Of a DNA stretch of 64,000 nt, positions 35,719 to 48,219 are shown piece after piece. The notes under the pieces were generated by a model. It saw only the letters and a program-made list of their open reading frames with translations, made no database searches and was not told the origin of the DNA. Each line of letters begins with the position of its first letter. Position 1 is the stretch's first letter. Origin of the DNA: Chrysophaeum taylorii (lineage: Eukaryota; Sar; Pelagophyceae; Pelagomonadales; Pelagomonadaceae); NCBI GenBank assembly GCA_029834535.1, contig JAQMWT010000584.1, forward strand, positions 37,575 through 101,574, read 5' to 3'. Made by a program: the position numbers and the translations under genes.

Positions 35719-38700
35719 CTACGAGATTGGCGTGGTGAAATTCTCCTTGTCGACGGGGAGCCGGACGCGCGACTTGTGCTTGTTGCCACGTTCTTGTGCC
35801 CGCTCGCGCCTGCACAAAGACAACAACAAGTGGGTGCCCCGGGACACATGCTGTCGCACCTCATTTGTTCGAGCTGGGCAGTGACGCTATTTTGCTTGTT
35901 CGTCCGGTCTTCGGGCGGCGGTCCAGCAGCCGCGGCGCGGCGGCGCGCCGCTGCGCGCGTTACGCGACGGTTCGAATCGGGTGGCGCCACATTTTCATTC
36001 TCGTTGATGTCGTTGCTGAGGATGACGTGTCGCGATGGTTGCTGCCGTTGTCTTTTTTGTTGTTGCCGCTGCTGGTTGTGGTCGAGATTGTGAGCTGGGT
36101 CTCGGCGTTGCTGGTCGCGGTCGTGCGATGGGTCATAACGTTGTTGGTCTTGATCGCGATGGCGCGATGGGTCGTGCGGTTGGTCGCCGTGGCGCGATGG
36201 GTCTTGTTGTTGGTCCTGGTCGCGGTGGCGCGGAAGCTCTTGTCGTTGTTGGTCTTGGGGGCGCGAGGCCGGCGTGAAAGCCTGACGACCGAGATCGCGC
36301 CTTGCGGAGTCGCCACGGAGTTGAATATTCTCATCGGTGACCTTGGAGAGACGAACTCGGAGATCTTCGGCGGAACGCTTGGCTTCGTACGCTTCGCGAA
36401 CAGCGGCGGCAGCGCGCAGCGATCGTTCCTGGAGCTGATCCTCCAGCCTCTTGACGCGCACCACGAGGACTCCGACGTGGTCGTCGTCGTCGTCGTCGGT
36501 ACTGAGCTGGTGCTGCTGCGAGTCGGCGAGTGCGGCTTGGAGCTGCTTGCACACGCTTTCGTAATCGCGCTCTAGTCGCTGAAGTGCCGTTACGACCTTG
36601 GCGACGTCCTGAGGCCCGGTCACCGTCGTCTTGGTGGCCGAGCCACACTCTCCGCGCGTCGACCGCAGGAACTGGCGCTCGCGCTCCATGGTGTGGACCT
36701 TGGCCTGGGAATCGGCGAGCTCTGCCTGTAGCTTTTTGACGTAGTTCTTGCCATAGGTGATCTGCGATTGTAGGTTCTCCACTTCCGCCTTGGCCCGACG
36801 CTTCTCGGCATCGAGCCTGGCGTCCAAATCGGCGCGCAGAGCTTCGCGGTCGCGCTGCGCGTCGAGGCCTTGGTGCCGCAGCTCGGTCTTCTTGGTGTCG
36901 AGCGCCTGCCTGAGCTCTGTCAACTCTGCCGCAGCTCGAGCAGCAGCGCCAGCGTCGCGCTCTTTGGCAAATTTTTCGAGCGACTCGCTATGAGCATCAT
37001 CGCGTTCGGCGAGAGCGACGCGGAGAGCATCCTCGTAGTCTGCCCGCGCCTCCTGCAGCACGCCCGAAACATGGCGCTCAAACTTTTCCTCAAGGTCGGC
37101 CGCCTGCTGCAGTAGCGCTGTCTCGCGTGACGTTGCCTCGAGCGCGCGAAGCTCATCGAGGTCGCGCGCGTGAGCGGCATTGCGCGCGCCGATCGCCGCG
37201 TCGACGGCGTCGTCCAGCTCGCGGTCCTTGGCGAGCTGAGCCTCGGCGACTGCGACCTCGACGCGCTCTGCGTGTGCTGCCTCGAGCTCGGCCAACACGC
37301 GTCGGTGCTGCTCGGCCTCGTCGGCCCGCGCTTTATCAACTGCCTCGAGTCTCTCGACGACGGTACGATGCGCTTCGTCGAGCTGCTCGATCTCGCGCGA
37401 CGCAGCCCAAAGCTCAGATTCCTTGCTCGCGAGCTTGGCCTCGACCTTTGCACTCACTCGCGCCTCAGCCGCCTCTACAGCAGCGCGCCGCTCGTCGTCT
37501 TTTGTGCGAGCGAGTGTCGCCAGCTCACGCGCGTGCGAGGTGGTCGCCTCGTCGAGTCGCACCGCCCACTCAGACAACGCCTCATCCAGCTCGACCGTCT
37601 GCTCGCGAGTGCGCTGTGTGGCCCGAGCTTCGAGCGCACGTGTCGCCGCTCGGTGTGACGCCTCGGTGCGCTCGAGAGCAGCTTCGTGCTCACGTTCCGC
37701 GGCTTCGAGCGCCGCCTTGTTTTCACGCTCAGCCTCTTCGAGTGCCGTGCGCTGCTCGCGCTCGGCTGCCTTGACCGCCGCACATTTTTCGTCGTCCTTC
37801 CGCGCGAGCTCGCTCGCATGCGCCTTTCTTGCCTCCTCGAGCGCGTCGTGCGCCTCGATCGTCAGCGCCTGTACTCGAGCGCTATGTTCTGACTCAATGC
37901 GCTCGATATCAGCCTCGTGCTCGCGCAAGGTGGCTTCCATTGCTGCGTGGCGCTCCTCGTCCTTGCGGTGCGCAATGCACGCAAGCTCACGTGCGTGCTC
38001 TTGTTTGGCTTCTTCGATGGCGCCGGCCAGCGCAGCTTTGCGCTCGTCGCTCGCCTCAAGCGTAAGCGCCTGCGTGAGGGCGTGATGCTCGGCCTCAATG
38101 CGCTCGATCTCGGCCGCGTTCTTACGCTCGATGGTTTCTTTCGTCACTTGCCAGTCCTGTTCCTTGCGCGCAAGCTCGCGGGAATGCACCTCCTTGGCCT
38201 CTTTGATTGCATCTTGTGCCTCGAGCATGAGCGATTGCACGTTAGCCTGATGCTCGTTCTCTACGCGTTCGATTTCAACTGCGTGCTCACGTTTGGCGGT
38301 TTCGACCACTAGCCGCCACTCATCATCCTTGGTCGTGAGCTCGAGTGCATGCAACTGCTTGACCTCCTCGATTGCTCCTACTAGTGCCGCCTGACGCTCG
38401 TCGCACGCCTCGAGTGTGAGCGCTTCCACTTGGGCCCGATGTTCGGTCGCCGTGCGCTCGAGCTCTGCCAAGTGTTGACGCTTGACGCTTTCAATCACCG
38501 CCTTCCACTCGTTTTCCTTATGAGAAATATCACGCGCATGTGCCCTCTTGGCCTCCTCAGCTGAGGAGTCAGCCTTGAGCATGAGCAATTCCAGTTGTGC
38601 GTTATTATCAGTCTCAATGCGCTCAATCTTCGCCGCGAGCTCACACTTGACGGCTTCTTGTGCAGCGCGCCACTCCTCTTCCTTGCGCTCAAGCTCGAGC

Positions 38701-41700
38701 GCATGCGCATGCTTTGCCTCATCAACAGCTTCTTGGGCCTCGAGCATGAGTGCTTTTGCGCGGGCTTTAAACTCTGTCTCGATCCGCTCGAGCTCTGAAT
38801 TGTGCTCACTCTCAACGGCTGCGGCCGCTACCCGCCACTCATCATCCTTGGTAACAAGCTCGCGCGCATGTGCTTCTTTCGCCTCCTCGAGCGCGCCGGT
38901 CAGTGCTGCCTCGCGTTCGCGCCTCGCCTCAAGCGCGAGCGTCTCCACGTAGGCTTGGTGCTCTGTTTTCATACGCTCGATCTCGGCCGCGTGCTCAAGC
39001 TCTGCAGTTTCGACCGCCGCTCGCCACTCATCTTCCCTGCTCGCAAGGTCGTGTTTGTGCGCATCTTTGGCTTTCTCAAGTGCGCTGACCAGCGCCGCCT
39101 CACGCTCATCTCCCGCCTCGAGCACGAGCGTTTCCACGTGGGCGCGATGCTCGCTTTCCATGTGCTTCATCTCGGACATGTGCTCAAGCTTCGCAGTTTC
39201 GAGGGTCGCGCGCCACTCATCTACCGTGGTCGCGAGCTCCGTTTCATGTGCCTCTTTGGCCTCCTTGATTACGCTAGCCAGTGCTTCCTCGCGCTCATCG
39301 TGCGCCTCAAGCCTGAGCGCTTCCATGCGGGCACGGTGTTCGGTCTCCTTGCGTTCGATCTCTGCCGCGTGCTCACGCTCTGCAGTTTCCACCGCAGTTC
39401 GCCACTCATTTTCCCTGCTCGCAAGGTCGCGGGTGTGTAAATCTTTGGCCTGCTCAAGTGCGCTGACCAGCGCAGCCTCGCGCTCATCGCCCGCCTCGAG
39501 TGCGAGTGCTTCCATGCGGGTGCGATGCTCGGTCTCCATGCGGTTGATCTCGGACATGTGCTCAAGCTTCGCAGTTTCAAAGGTTGCGCGCCACTCATCT
39601 ACCGTGCTCGTGAGCTCCCGATTATGTGATTCATTGGCCTCCTTGATTGCGCTGGCCAATGCAGTCTCGCGCTCATCGTGCGCATCAAGCTTGAGCGCGT
39701 CCATGCGGTCTCGGTGTTCAGTCTCCGTGCGCTCGATCTCAGCCGCGTGCTCACGCTCTGCAGATTCGACCGCCGCTCGCCACTCATCTTCCCTGCTCGC
39801 AAGGTCGCGGGTGTGTGCATCTTTCGCCTGCTCAAGTGCGCTGACCAGCGCTGCCTTGTGCTTGTCATCTGCCTCGAGCACAAGCGCTTCCATGCGGGCG
39901 CGATGCTCGGTTTCCATGCGGTTAATCTCGGCCGTGTGCTCACGCTCCGCAGTTTCGAGGGTCGCGCGCCACTCATCTACCTTGTTCGCGAGCTCCCGTT
40001 TATGTGCCTTTTCGGCCTCCTTGATTGTGCTGGTCAGTGCTGCCTCACGTTCGTCACGCGCCTCGAGCTTGAGAGCTTCCATGCGGTCTCGGTGTTCGGT
40101 CTCCAGGCGCTCGATCTCGGCCGCGTGCTCATGTTTGGTGGCTTCCTGTTCGATACGCCACTCATTTACCTTGCGCGCAAGCTCGAGCGCGTGCGTATGC
40201 TTGGTCTCCTGGATAGCGTCACGTGCGATGCGCGTGAGTCCCTGCACACTATTTTGATGCTCAGTCTCAATTCGGTCGATCTCGGCCGCGTGGTCGCGCT
40301 TGGTAGCTTGTTGCGCGGCACGCCAAGCATCGTCCTTGGTTGCAAGCTCGCGCGCGTGTGCGTGTTTGGCCTCCTCGTTTTTGCTGCGCGCCTCGAGCGC
40401 GAGCGCCTGCACTCGGGCTTGATGCTCGGCCTCAACACGCTCAATCTCGGCCAGATGCTCGCGCTGGGTGTTTTGGAGCGCCGCCCGAAACTCGTCTTCC
40501 TTGGCCTCGAGGTGACGCGCGTGTGCCCTCGCAGCCTCATCACACTCGTTGCGTGCCTCGCGCGCGAGCACCTCCACGCGGACTTGATGCTCGGTCTCGA
40601 GTCTGTCGAGCTTCGCGGCATGGTCACGATCCCTCGTCTCGAGAGCCGCCCTCCACTCATCATCTTTGCGCGCGAGGTCGCGCAAGTGAGCCCTCGCTGC
40701 ATCTTGGACAGCATCGCGTGCCTCGAGCTTGATCGCCTGGACACGAGCTTGATGGTCGGCCGCTAGGCGGTCGAGCTCGGCCTTGCGCTTGCGCTCAAGC
40801 TCACGATCCCTCGCCTCCAACGCGGCACGCGCGTCGGCATCCTTCATGCCCACGACCAATGCCTTTTCGTGGTCGTGTGCAGCTTGCGCGTCGTCGAGGC
40901 GCGCTGACCACTCGGCTATGGCGGCCTCGTGCTCGGTCGCGAGCGCCTTGAGGCGATTGGCGTTGGCGGCGTCGCGTTCCTCGAGCGCCTCAGCGAGCGC
41001 CGCGTCGAAGTCGCGACCAGCCTCGACGCGCGCGGCGCGCGCCGCAGCGGCGACGTCCGCGTCCCGTCGTGTACGCTCTGCATTGACGGCCGCATCTCGA
41101 CGGGCCTCGGCCTCTGCGAGCTTCACGTCAGCCTGCGCCTTCAGACGCGTCTCGCAGTCCACCACGTCCGCAGCCATCTGCTTCTGCGCGGCCCGAAGTT
41201 TTGCGCGGTGGTTGTCGAGCATCGCCGCCGACGCTGCGCGCTCAGCCTCGAGGGAGCTCGTGACCTTGTTCAGCTCAGTTGCGACCGCCTTGGCGTCGCC
41301 GTCGCACGCGGCCACGCGCCGCATCGCCTCCTCGCGTGCCTCGTCGCGTTCGAGGCGCGCCACCTCGAGAGCGTCGTCGAGCTTTTTCGACCACGCACAC
41401 TCGATCCGCTCTCGCTCGAGCGCCTCCCGCGCTTCTAGCGCCACGAGTGCCGCGTCGCGTTCGTCGACGAGGCGTGCCTCGACGACGTCGCACGCCTGTG
41501 CCCTCTCCAGGTCTGCGGCCCTTCGCGCCGCGGCGAGGTCGGCTTCGTACTGAAGCTCGAGCGCCCGGAGCGCCCTCTTCTTGGCTTCGTCGGCATCGCC
41601 GAGCGCTTTGTCGAGTGCGGCCGCGTGGTCGAGGCGCGCGGCCTCAAGCTTGGCGGCAGCGTCGCGCGCCGTATCGGCCTTGGCAGCGCGCAGGCGTTTG

Positions 41701-43838
41701 TGCGTCTCGTCCAGCGTCGCCTCGGTCGTCGCGCGCTCGGCGGCGAGGTCGGCGACGGCTCGGTCGCGCTCGGCCGCCATCTTGCCCGCGGCATCCCTGA
41801 GCTCGTCGGCTTCGCGAGCTCGCGCCCTCGCGGCCGCCTCGGCCTCGGCGCGCGCTGCCCTCAGCTCGTCCAGCCGGTCCTCGCGCAGCTCGATTTCTTG
41901 CGCGGCCGCGTCGAGTTCGCGTCCGTGCGAGGCGCGGAGTGCGGCGCGACACGCGTCCATCTCGTCGGCGTGGTGTTCGGCAGCCTCGAGCTTTGCGGCG
42001 ACTGCATCGCGCCGCGCAGCCTCGCTCGCTTTGAGGCGCTCGACGGCAGCCGCGTGCCGCGCCTCGGCTGCGGCCTTTCCCTCTTTCTCGAGCGCCGCGT
42101 TCGCGGCGAGGGCCTCCCGCTGCGCCGCGAGTTCGGCCTTGTGTTTGGCCCCCGCACGCTTTGCGGCACGCTCGAGCTCGGCAACTCGCTGGGCCGCAGC
42201 GGCCGCGAGGTCGTCGCGCTGGCGCGCCGCTTCGGCCTCCTCCAGCTCGCGCCGCGCCGCGAGCTCGCGGCAACCGCGTTCGGCCTCGGCCGCGCGCGAC
42301 CGCGCCGCGCCCACGGCGGCTGCAGCTGCGCGTCCGGCGAGCCACTGCCGCGCGGCACCCCTTTCGGCATCGACCGCGCTCGCCCGCCGATGCTGGGCCG
42401 CCTCCTCGCGTGCCATCGCTGCCCCCTCAGATTGCTGCCGCGCGAGCTCGGTCTTGGCCGCTCCCGTCGCGCGCTCGTAGGCCGCCTGGAGGCGCCGCGC
42501 CTCGTCGCGCTCTCGTTCCAGCGCGGCAACGGCCTCGGGCCGCGCCGCCTCGAGCGCCTTCTTCATCTCGGCTGCCTCGTGCCGTAGCCTCGCGACCTCC
42601 TGAGACGCGGACACGTCGGCGAGCGACGACGATACCTCCTCGACGACGAAGGCCTGCCTCTTGTGCTTCTCGGCCTCGTGCCGCGCGCGCTCGGCCTCGG
42701 CGCGCGCCTCGGCCACGGCGGCCCGCGCCCGCTCCTCGAGAGCTTGCGCCTCGCGCAGTCCCGCCTCGAGCTCCGCCGACCGGTCGAGCGCAGCGTCGAG
42801 ACGGGTTTGGAGTGCCGCGCGGTCGCGCGCCTGCGCCTCGGCGACGAGCTGCGCCTTGGTCGCCTCCGCGACGGCCGCCTCGGCACGTCGCAGCTGTTGG
42901 CGCTCGTCAGCCGCCTCGGCCAATTTCTCGCGCAGCCGCGAGACCTGGAGCTCGCTCGCGTCTAGCTGGTCGCGGCACGGCCGGAGCACGTCCAACTCGT
43001 CGCTAAGCGCGCGAGCCCGCGCCTCGGCCGCCTCGGCGCGAGCCTCAAAACGCTGCGCGCGCTGTGCTGCGGCGTGCGCCGCTTTGTGCGCCTTACTCGT
43101 CGAGTCCTCCACCAGCGTCCGGTGCTTCTGCTCGGTCTCGAGCGCCGATAGCTCGGCTGTGATCGCCCGCTCGCGCTCGGCCTTGCGCGCCTCCTCGTGC
43201 TCGGCGAGCCGCGCCCGCGCCTCGGCCGCCTCCTCGCGGCACGCTGCCGCCTCGCGCTCTGCCGTCTCGAGCGCACGCCGCAGCCCCGCAATCTCCTCCT
43301 CCTCCCCGTCACCTCCTCGCGGCGACGTCCGCGGCGTCTGCGTTCGCACGGAAGACGCGTCGCTCCGACGTTTGGGCGAACGCCGCGCCGGGCTCGGCGG
43401 CTTCAGCGACGACTCCTTATCGGCCGCCATCTGCACCTTCATGGCCGCCATCAATGCCTGCTGCTCGGCGGCGTCCAGCCGCAAAATCCGCTGGATGTAC
43501 GCGCCGCGCTCCTTGGACTGCGCGCAGCACGCTGCGCAGAACAGCAAAATCTCTATCGCAGCCATGCATGCCTCGCTCGACGGCTCATCCGACGCGGCCG
43601 GCCACCGCGCGCACGCCGACGCGCTGAATTTGGACGCGAGCCACCGCGCCTCTTCCCACGCCGACGACACGTGCCTCGGCTTACCGACCGCGTCCTCGCC
43701 GATGATCGACCGAGCAACACGCAGCACGAGATGCGCGCCCCGCCGACCCCCCGCCTCTACCGCACCCTCCACATCCTCCGCCGAGATGCCGCGTAGCGTC
43801 CGCACCCACGCCGACAGCGCCGACGCACGCCCCTCCAT
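35719..43838 (-). CDS. Giant HOOK-domain coiled-coil protein (about 2,690 aa)
   Basis: One exon from ATG 43838 to 35860, a 50-nt intron (35810-35859) and a final 30-codon exon ending at TAG 35719, giving about 2,689 residues. If unspliced the frame would run to 35592 with an implausible Cys-rich tail. The N-terminal 140 residues resemble the HOOK domain of Hook/CCDC88 dynein adaptors: SALSAWVRTLRGI, then LFCAACCAQSKERGAYIQRI and LDAAEQQALMAAM. A Ser/Pro/Arg linker (about 145-180) precedes nearly 2,300 residues of coiled coil. Residues about 1070-1960 are tandem repeats of 63 or 56 residues, nine or eight heptads, with consensus DEWRA..E.A.REHAAEIER.E. The tail has RDQDQQ-type repeats. Hook proteins link cargo to dynein and microtubules. 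The length far exceeds usual Hooks (about 700), closer to girdin-like proteins. Confidence 0.85.
35810..35859 (-). other. 50-nt intron of the HOOK gene
   Basis: Starts GTGCGA and ends TTGTTGTTGTCTTTGTGCAG, a good polypyrimidine tract and acceptor. Removing it replaces a Cys-rich read-through by a hydrophilic C-terminus ending DKENFTTPIS. Short introns of this size are consistent with the one inferred at 32343. Confidence 0.7.
37950..40620 (-). repeat. Coding tandem repeats of 189 and 168 bp in the HOOK gene
   Basis: About 14 to 16 imperfect units, each encoding 63 or 56 residues, beginning with a DEWRA-like box and an EHAAEIER core. Unit lengths are multiples of seven residues, so heptad phase is kept when units are gained or lost. 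Confidence 0.85.
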
Positions 43839-43935
43839 GCTGGACTCGTTTTAACGACCCAAGCCCCTTGCCATTCTGCCTCCTCAACAGCCGACCTTTT
43901 TCAAACGGTTCAACGGATATCGAAACGGCTTTCAA

Positions 43936-44301
43936 TCAATATCTCGAGGATCCGATGCGTGTGAAAATGACGCTGGAAAAACACGCGTGAGAGTCGATGT
44001 CCCCCTGGTGTCGCGGAGCGAGGAACATGTCGGACACGGTGCCCCAGTGGCGTTCGATGGCCACGTCGACGGCGTACTGCTCGGACGGCGTGAACGCGTA
44101 AGTTGTGGCGCCGGAGGCGTCGAAGTACGTCATTGTCTTGCGACCGTAAACGTCGGTCACGGACTTGTGCTTGAACAGCTGGTGCGGAAAGCTATTGTTG
44201 TTGAGGGAGGTGATGACGTTCTCGGCCTCGTCCACGAAGAACCACCACTCAAAGGGACAAGACCTGATGCATGTAGGACCGAAGTCGAAACGACGTTGCA
44301 T
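43936..44301 (-). CDS. Hypothetical protein or gene fragment (121 aa)
   Basis: ATG 44301 to a stop at 43936. The sequence reads like an ordered protein (CPFEWWFFVDEAENVITSL, KHKSVTDVYGRKTMTYFD, EQYAVDVAIERHWGTVSDMF) but belongs to no family I recognise. A SINE-like element begins 12 bp upstream of the ATG, so the real 5' part of the gene may have been displaced or lost. Same direction as the HOOK gene, whose start is 98 bp downstream. Confidence 0.4.
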   Translation of the reverse strand: MQRRFDFGPTCIRSCPFEWWFFVDEAENVITSLNNNSFPHQLFKHKSVTDVYGRKTMTYFDASGATTYAFTPSEQYAVDVAIERHWGTVSDMFLAPRHQGDIDSHACFSSVIFTRIGSSRY

Positions 44302-44312
44302 CGTCGAAGACT

Positions 44313-44619
44313 AAACTAACTAACTTCAGACCTCTCCCGAGGCATGGGAGCCAGAGCATGGGAGCCAGGCCGGACAGGCAGGAGCCGATCCGGAATCACA
44401 GAGGAAAGTCACGCAGTTGGGGCAGAGGCGAGGGACGAGGACTCATTGATGACGGACCGCCAATGCGCGCGGTCTTGTGCGAAGTCGTGCAAAAGCGTCG
44501 CAGGACACGAACGTGTTGGTCCACGAACAATCGACCTGTCCGTCGCGTTCTGCCCAACCGAGCGAACCCTATCCCACCGCGAACTTTCCGGGTGCTAACC
44601 GGCCAGCCCGGGAGGCGAG
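44313..44619 (-). mobile_element. SINE-like element with (TTAG)n tail
   Basis: About 305 bp, homologous along its length to 34308-34604, with GCATGGGAGCCAG partly duplicated near 44342-44370. The tail in sense direction is GGTCTGAAG plus (TTAG)n. No clear target duplication was found. Confidence 0.75.
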
Positions 44620-45239
44620 CAGGCACCGTCTCACTCCGGGACGGCCGGGGCCGCCGCAGGGAGCAAGCGTGTTACGCGCCGTCCTCCATCGCAACCATAC
44701 GGTTAGCGATCACAGGGTTAGGGTCGTCGAAGGACGACAAGGAAAGGACATCCACGAGGCCTCGGCCACCTCGGCGAACCCCTCGACTAAGCCGTGCTCC
44801 CGGGGCCGAGGCCGCTCACGAAAACTTGTTATCAACGGCTTCAACAACGCGCATCGACACAATGACCGCGCTTGTGGCTCAAGAACATCGTTCTATCGAG
44901 ACCCTGAGCCGGCACAACGGATTAGGATCAGCACCGACACGACCTAGGTCGACAAACAGAAAGCGTGCGCACCAAGCACGTTGCGCCGGGTCCTGAAACA
45001 AGTTGCGGAGGTAGGTCGGGTCGTCGACGGACGCGTCGTCACTTGCTGCGGCCTCGTGGGTCCCGCCCGGTCTCGAGGGCGTTCTGCAGGTCTCATTTTC
45101 GTCTTCAGTCCGCTCGAGGGTTTTTTAAGGTCGACTGCTAAGAGGGGGGGGGTGTATGAAAATTTTGGTGCGAGGGGACATGAGGGTTGTGTGTAGTGGT
45201 TTTCTCAGATACCCGCCCCTCCTGGCCGGACCAGGGGCC
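44620..45239. other. Intergenic with mobile-element debris
   Basis: No gene recognised. 45115-45195 holds another copy of the GTCGACTGCTAAGAG box followed by a G-tract and TTTTGGTGCGAGGGGACATGA, shared in part with 26090-26170. The left part is GC-rich with stops in all frames. Confidence 0.45.
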
Positions 45240-45521
45240 TCAACAACCCTTTCTCCCAATCCGAACCGCGGGTGAAACCACCACACGCCCGATCTCAGCG
45301 CAATACCTCACGCCATCACGAAATCGGACAATCAAATGAGGGTAATATCGAGAAGACAGCAAGAAAGCAATACAAATGCCCGGTACGTTGGGTTCAGCGG
45401 AAGCGCAGGTGAGGGTGTCAAGATGACACCCCCCCATAAGTGCAAGGTCAATACCAGGGCAACAATCAGGGTAAGTCAGGTGGCAGGCAGGCAAGTGGGG
45501 GGAATGGGCGTTACTGCCACA
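45240..45521 (-). repeat. gypsy-1 3' LTR (far end approximate)
   Basis: In sense direction the LTR starts TGTGGCAGTAACGCC directly after a purine-rich stretch; the related element has TGTGGCGGCAACTCC at 63367, which supports the boundary. The inner end near 45240 is estimated because no second LTR is in the window. Confidence 0.6.
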
Positions 45522-45537
45522 GGAGCCCCCTACTTGA
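45522..45537 (-). other. Polypurine tract of gypsy-1
   Basis: Sense strand CAAGTAGGGGGCTCC immediately before the TGTGGC start of the LTR; position fits the plus-strand primer. Confidence 0.5.
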
Positions 45538-45556
45538 GATGAAGTCGTCCTCGACT

Positions 45557-48219
45557 TCAAGGGCGACGAATGTCACGCTCACGAATGGTACGATAAGCTC
45601 GTTCAGCTACATCAGCAGGAACTTTGTTGCTGTGGAGACCGAAGTTTGTGACGAGGACATCGATTTCATCCGGGCGAAAATCAGTCACACAGGGTTCACA
45701 GCCCTCCATGTTTGGTCGTAAACGTGTGAAGCTACCTCCGTCCGCATCTTTGTATTCTGGTCTTAAGCGTCGTTCAGCCAGAGGCATAGTAGGATCAAAG
45801 ACGCGAGGATCATCGCGCGGTCCCAAATCGGTATAGTAATGAAGCGCAACTGTATCATTGTCGTGGTCATATTCTTCGTAGACTTCGGCAACATAGAGAC
45901 GCTTCTTCCACGCGTTGGATCGTCCTTTCACCCTGAAAATCACGAACTTACCATGTTTGAACCGGTCGCGGTCCGAAGGTAAATGCAGAGGGGCGGAAGA
46001 AGTGTCGATGGTTGGCACTTTCAAAGGCTCAATCTGTTGTACAGATACTACAACCGATTCAGCATCATCGTCGTTGACGTCTTGAATTTCATAAACGACG
46101 GGAGAGATCTTTCTAGTAACCATGTAAGGTCCGCGCCGAATGGGCCGTAGCTTGTGGCGTGTCTTAGGCACGAAACGCAGAACATAATCACCTGGGGAAA
46201 ACTGGATGTCAATTTGGTGGGCATCATAGTTGAGTTTTTTGCTCTCCTGTGCTTTCTGGTGAGCTCGTGTAACGAGTCGACTATAAAATTCAAACTTGTT
46301 CTTAAAGTCCACCAAAATCTGATAACGTGATTGCGGTAGATCACGCTGTTCACTCAAAAGATTGTAATCGGGTGGTAACAGGGGTTGCTTGCCAGTACGC
46401 ATCATGAAAGGTGAAATCTTCGTTCCCGGAATGTACAACCTATTGTACATGAATGACACATATGGGAGGAAAGTCGACCAATCTGGCTGACGCTGTTCAT
46501 CGATCGCAGCTCGCAAGAAGGCTTTGATGAATCGATTGACACGCTCAGTATGATTACTCTGAGGGTGATACGGAAGGGTAGTACGATAACGTGCGTTGAA
46601 TTGACGAACAAACGTGCGAAATAACCTGTTCGCGAACTCATTTCCATTATCCGTGACTATGCACCGTGGGAGACATCCCTCAAGTAAAATCTTGTCCACA
46701 AACGCGTTCAAAATTGAATAATCATGCTTGGTGTTGAACAGAGCTAATTTCAAGAAATGCGATGCTGCATCGTACATTGCGAGTATGTACGTGTACAGGT
46801 CAGCGCCTCGCAGAGGTCCAATCAAATCCATACCTAGGACATAGCAATCTCCGACGCGATTCGGTTGACAGAGCAAGCCATGGCGTCTACGCATGGTGGA
46901 TCGAATCTTCTGGCAAATAACGCAAGCATTGACGAACTCATTAACTGATGATGAGACGTTTGGACACCAATACCGTTCCAAAATTTGAGTCGCCGTGGAG
47001 TCTCGTCCTACATGGCCTCCGAAGAATCCTCGGTGATGCATGGCGATCACACGCTTTCGCATAGACTGAGGGACCACAATAAGACGTTGAGAATCTGAAT
47101 CATCGACCTTATACAACACGTTGTCATCAACCTCATATGGTACGGATGACTGCTCGTCTTGATCTTTCTGTTCAGAGTCGAGCTTTCGTCTGATGCGCTT
47201 GCATGTTTCATCCTCAGCTTGTTCTTTCGCTATCTCATCGAGAGTAATCTCATCCTCCGCTTGATCTGCAAAAGGGAGACGTTCGACGGAGTCAACTGGC
47301 TCAGACTCGTACGAGAATTGAGGCGGTTGTACGTTCTGTCGCGTACTAACTGCTACCATAGCTGCGGTGGGTCCGCTGTCCTTGAGCATAGGCATCGTCA
47401 CCGAAGAGAAGGTGAAGCAAGCTGTGCCAGGGACATCGGTGGGGATTTCTTGGAAAATCAAAAAAGCTTCATTGATCGGTTCCCCGTCTTCATCTTTCTC
47501 GATCAATTTGTCGATAGGGTTGCGCGACAGACAATCCGGAATACGCATGCCAGGGGAGCTTCCAGGCTTGCATCCGAGCTCCCGGTCGAACGTAGCAAGC
47601 CGCATAGCCCATCGTGCTAACTGTCCCGACGTATGATTCGAATCCCGCAGAAACATTAAATTACGATGATCCGTCTCTAACTTCGTCTGATGACCTTCGA
47701 TATAAAGTCGGAAATTTTCGAGAGCAGAGAGTACTGCGAGGAGTTCCAAGCGCCGAGGATCGTATTTCCTCATCGACTTAGGCACGGTTCGACTCCAGTA
47801 CTCGATAACTCCCTCTTCGATTCTTTCTCTTCCATCGTCGTCAACGACTGGTACTTTTTGAAATAAGTAAGCACCCAGCCCATGCGCGGAAGCATCAGTT
47901 CGAATGTAGAAAGGTAACGAGTAATCAGGATGATAGACGCCCTTCGAAGTGACAATAGCCTCGATGATGGCATCCCAAGCTTCCTGACACTCTTTCGTCC
48001 ACTTGAATTTCACGTCCGGCAACGTCAGTTGTCTTAATGGCTCTGCAACTTTCGCAAAATTCCTTACATAATGCCGGCAAAAACCCCCCATTCCAAGGAA
48101 AGATCGCACTTGCCTCTTAGGGTCAGCATCCGACAAAGTGCCAGGAATTGGCATGTGTCTGATGGCTTCTAAAGACCTTGGTGATGGAAGAAGTCCGTTC
48201 GGGGCAGATAAATGACCCA
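45557..48219 (-). CDS. gypsy-1 pol: RT C-terminus, RNase H, integrase and C-terminal module
   Basis: About 887 codons continuing the RT in the +1 frame. FLGHLSAPNGLLPSP is the RT thumb; FYIRTDASAHGLGAYLF and RRLELLAVLSALENF belong to RNase H; the integrase zinc finger is HHRGFFGGH ... CVICQK; the DDE core is GMDLIGPLRG, IVTDNGNEF and HPQSNHTERVNRF. The C-terminal 150 residues hold an unassigned module (HGKFVIFRVKGRSNAWKKRL, YVAEVYEEYDHDNDTVALHY, ERRLRPEYKDADG) conserved in the second element at 63.4-64 kb; it could be a chromatin-targeting domain replacing the chromodomain of other gypsy elements. Complete after the frameshift at 48220-48233. Confidence 0.93.

Noticed and set aside
39055-43854. 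Long plus-strand open frames of up to about 400 codons opposite the HOOK gene
   Set aside because: They are antisense shadows of a GC-rich heptad-repeat gene (Ser/Ala/Arg runs), with no independent domain.
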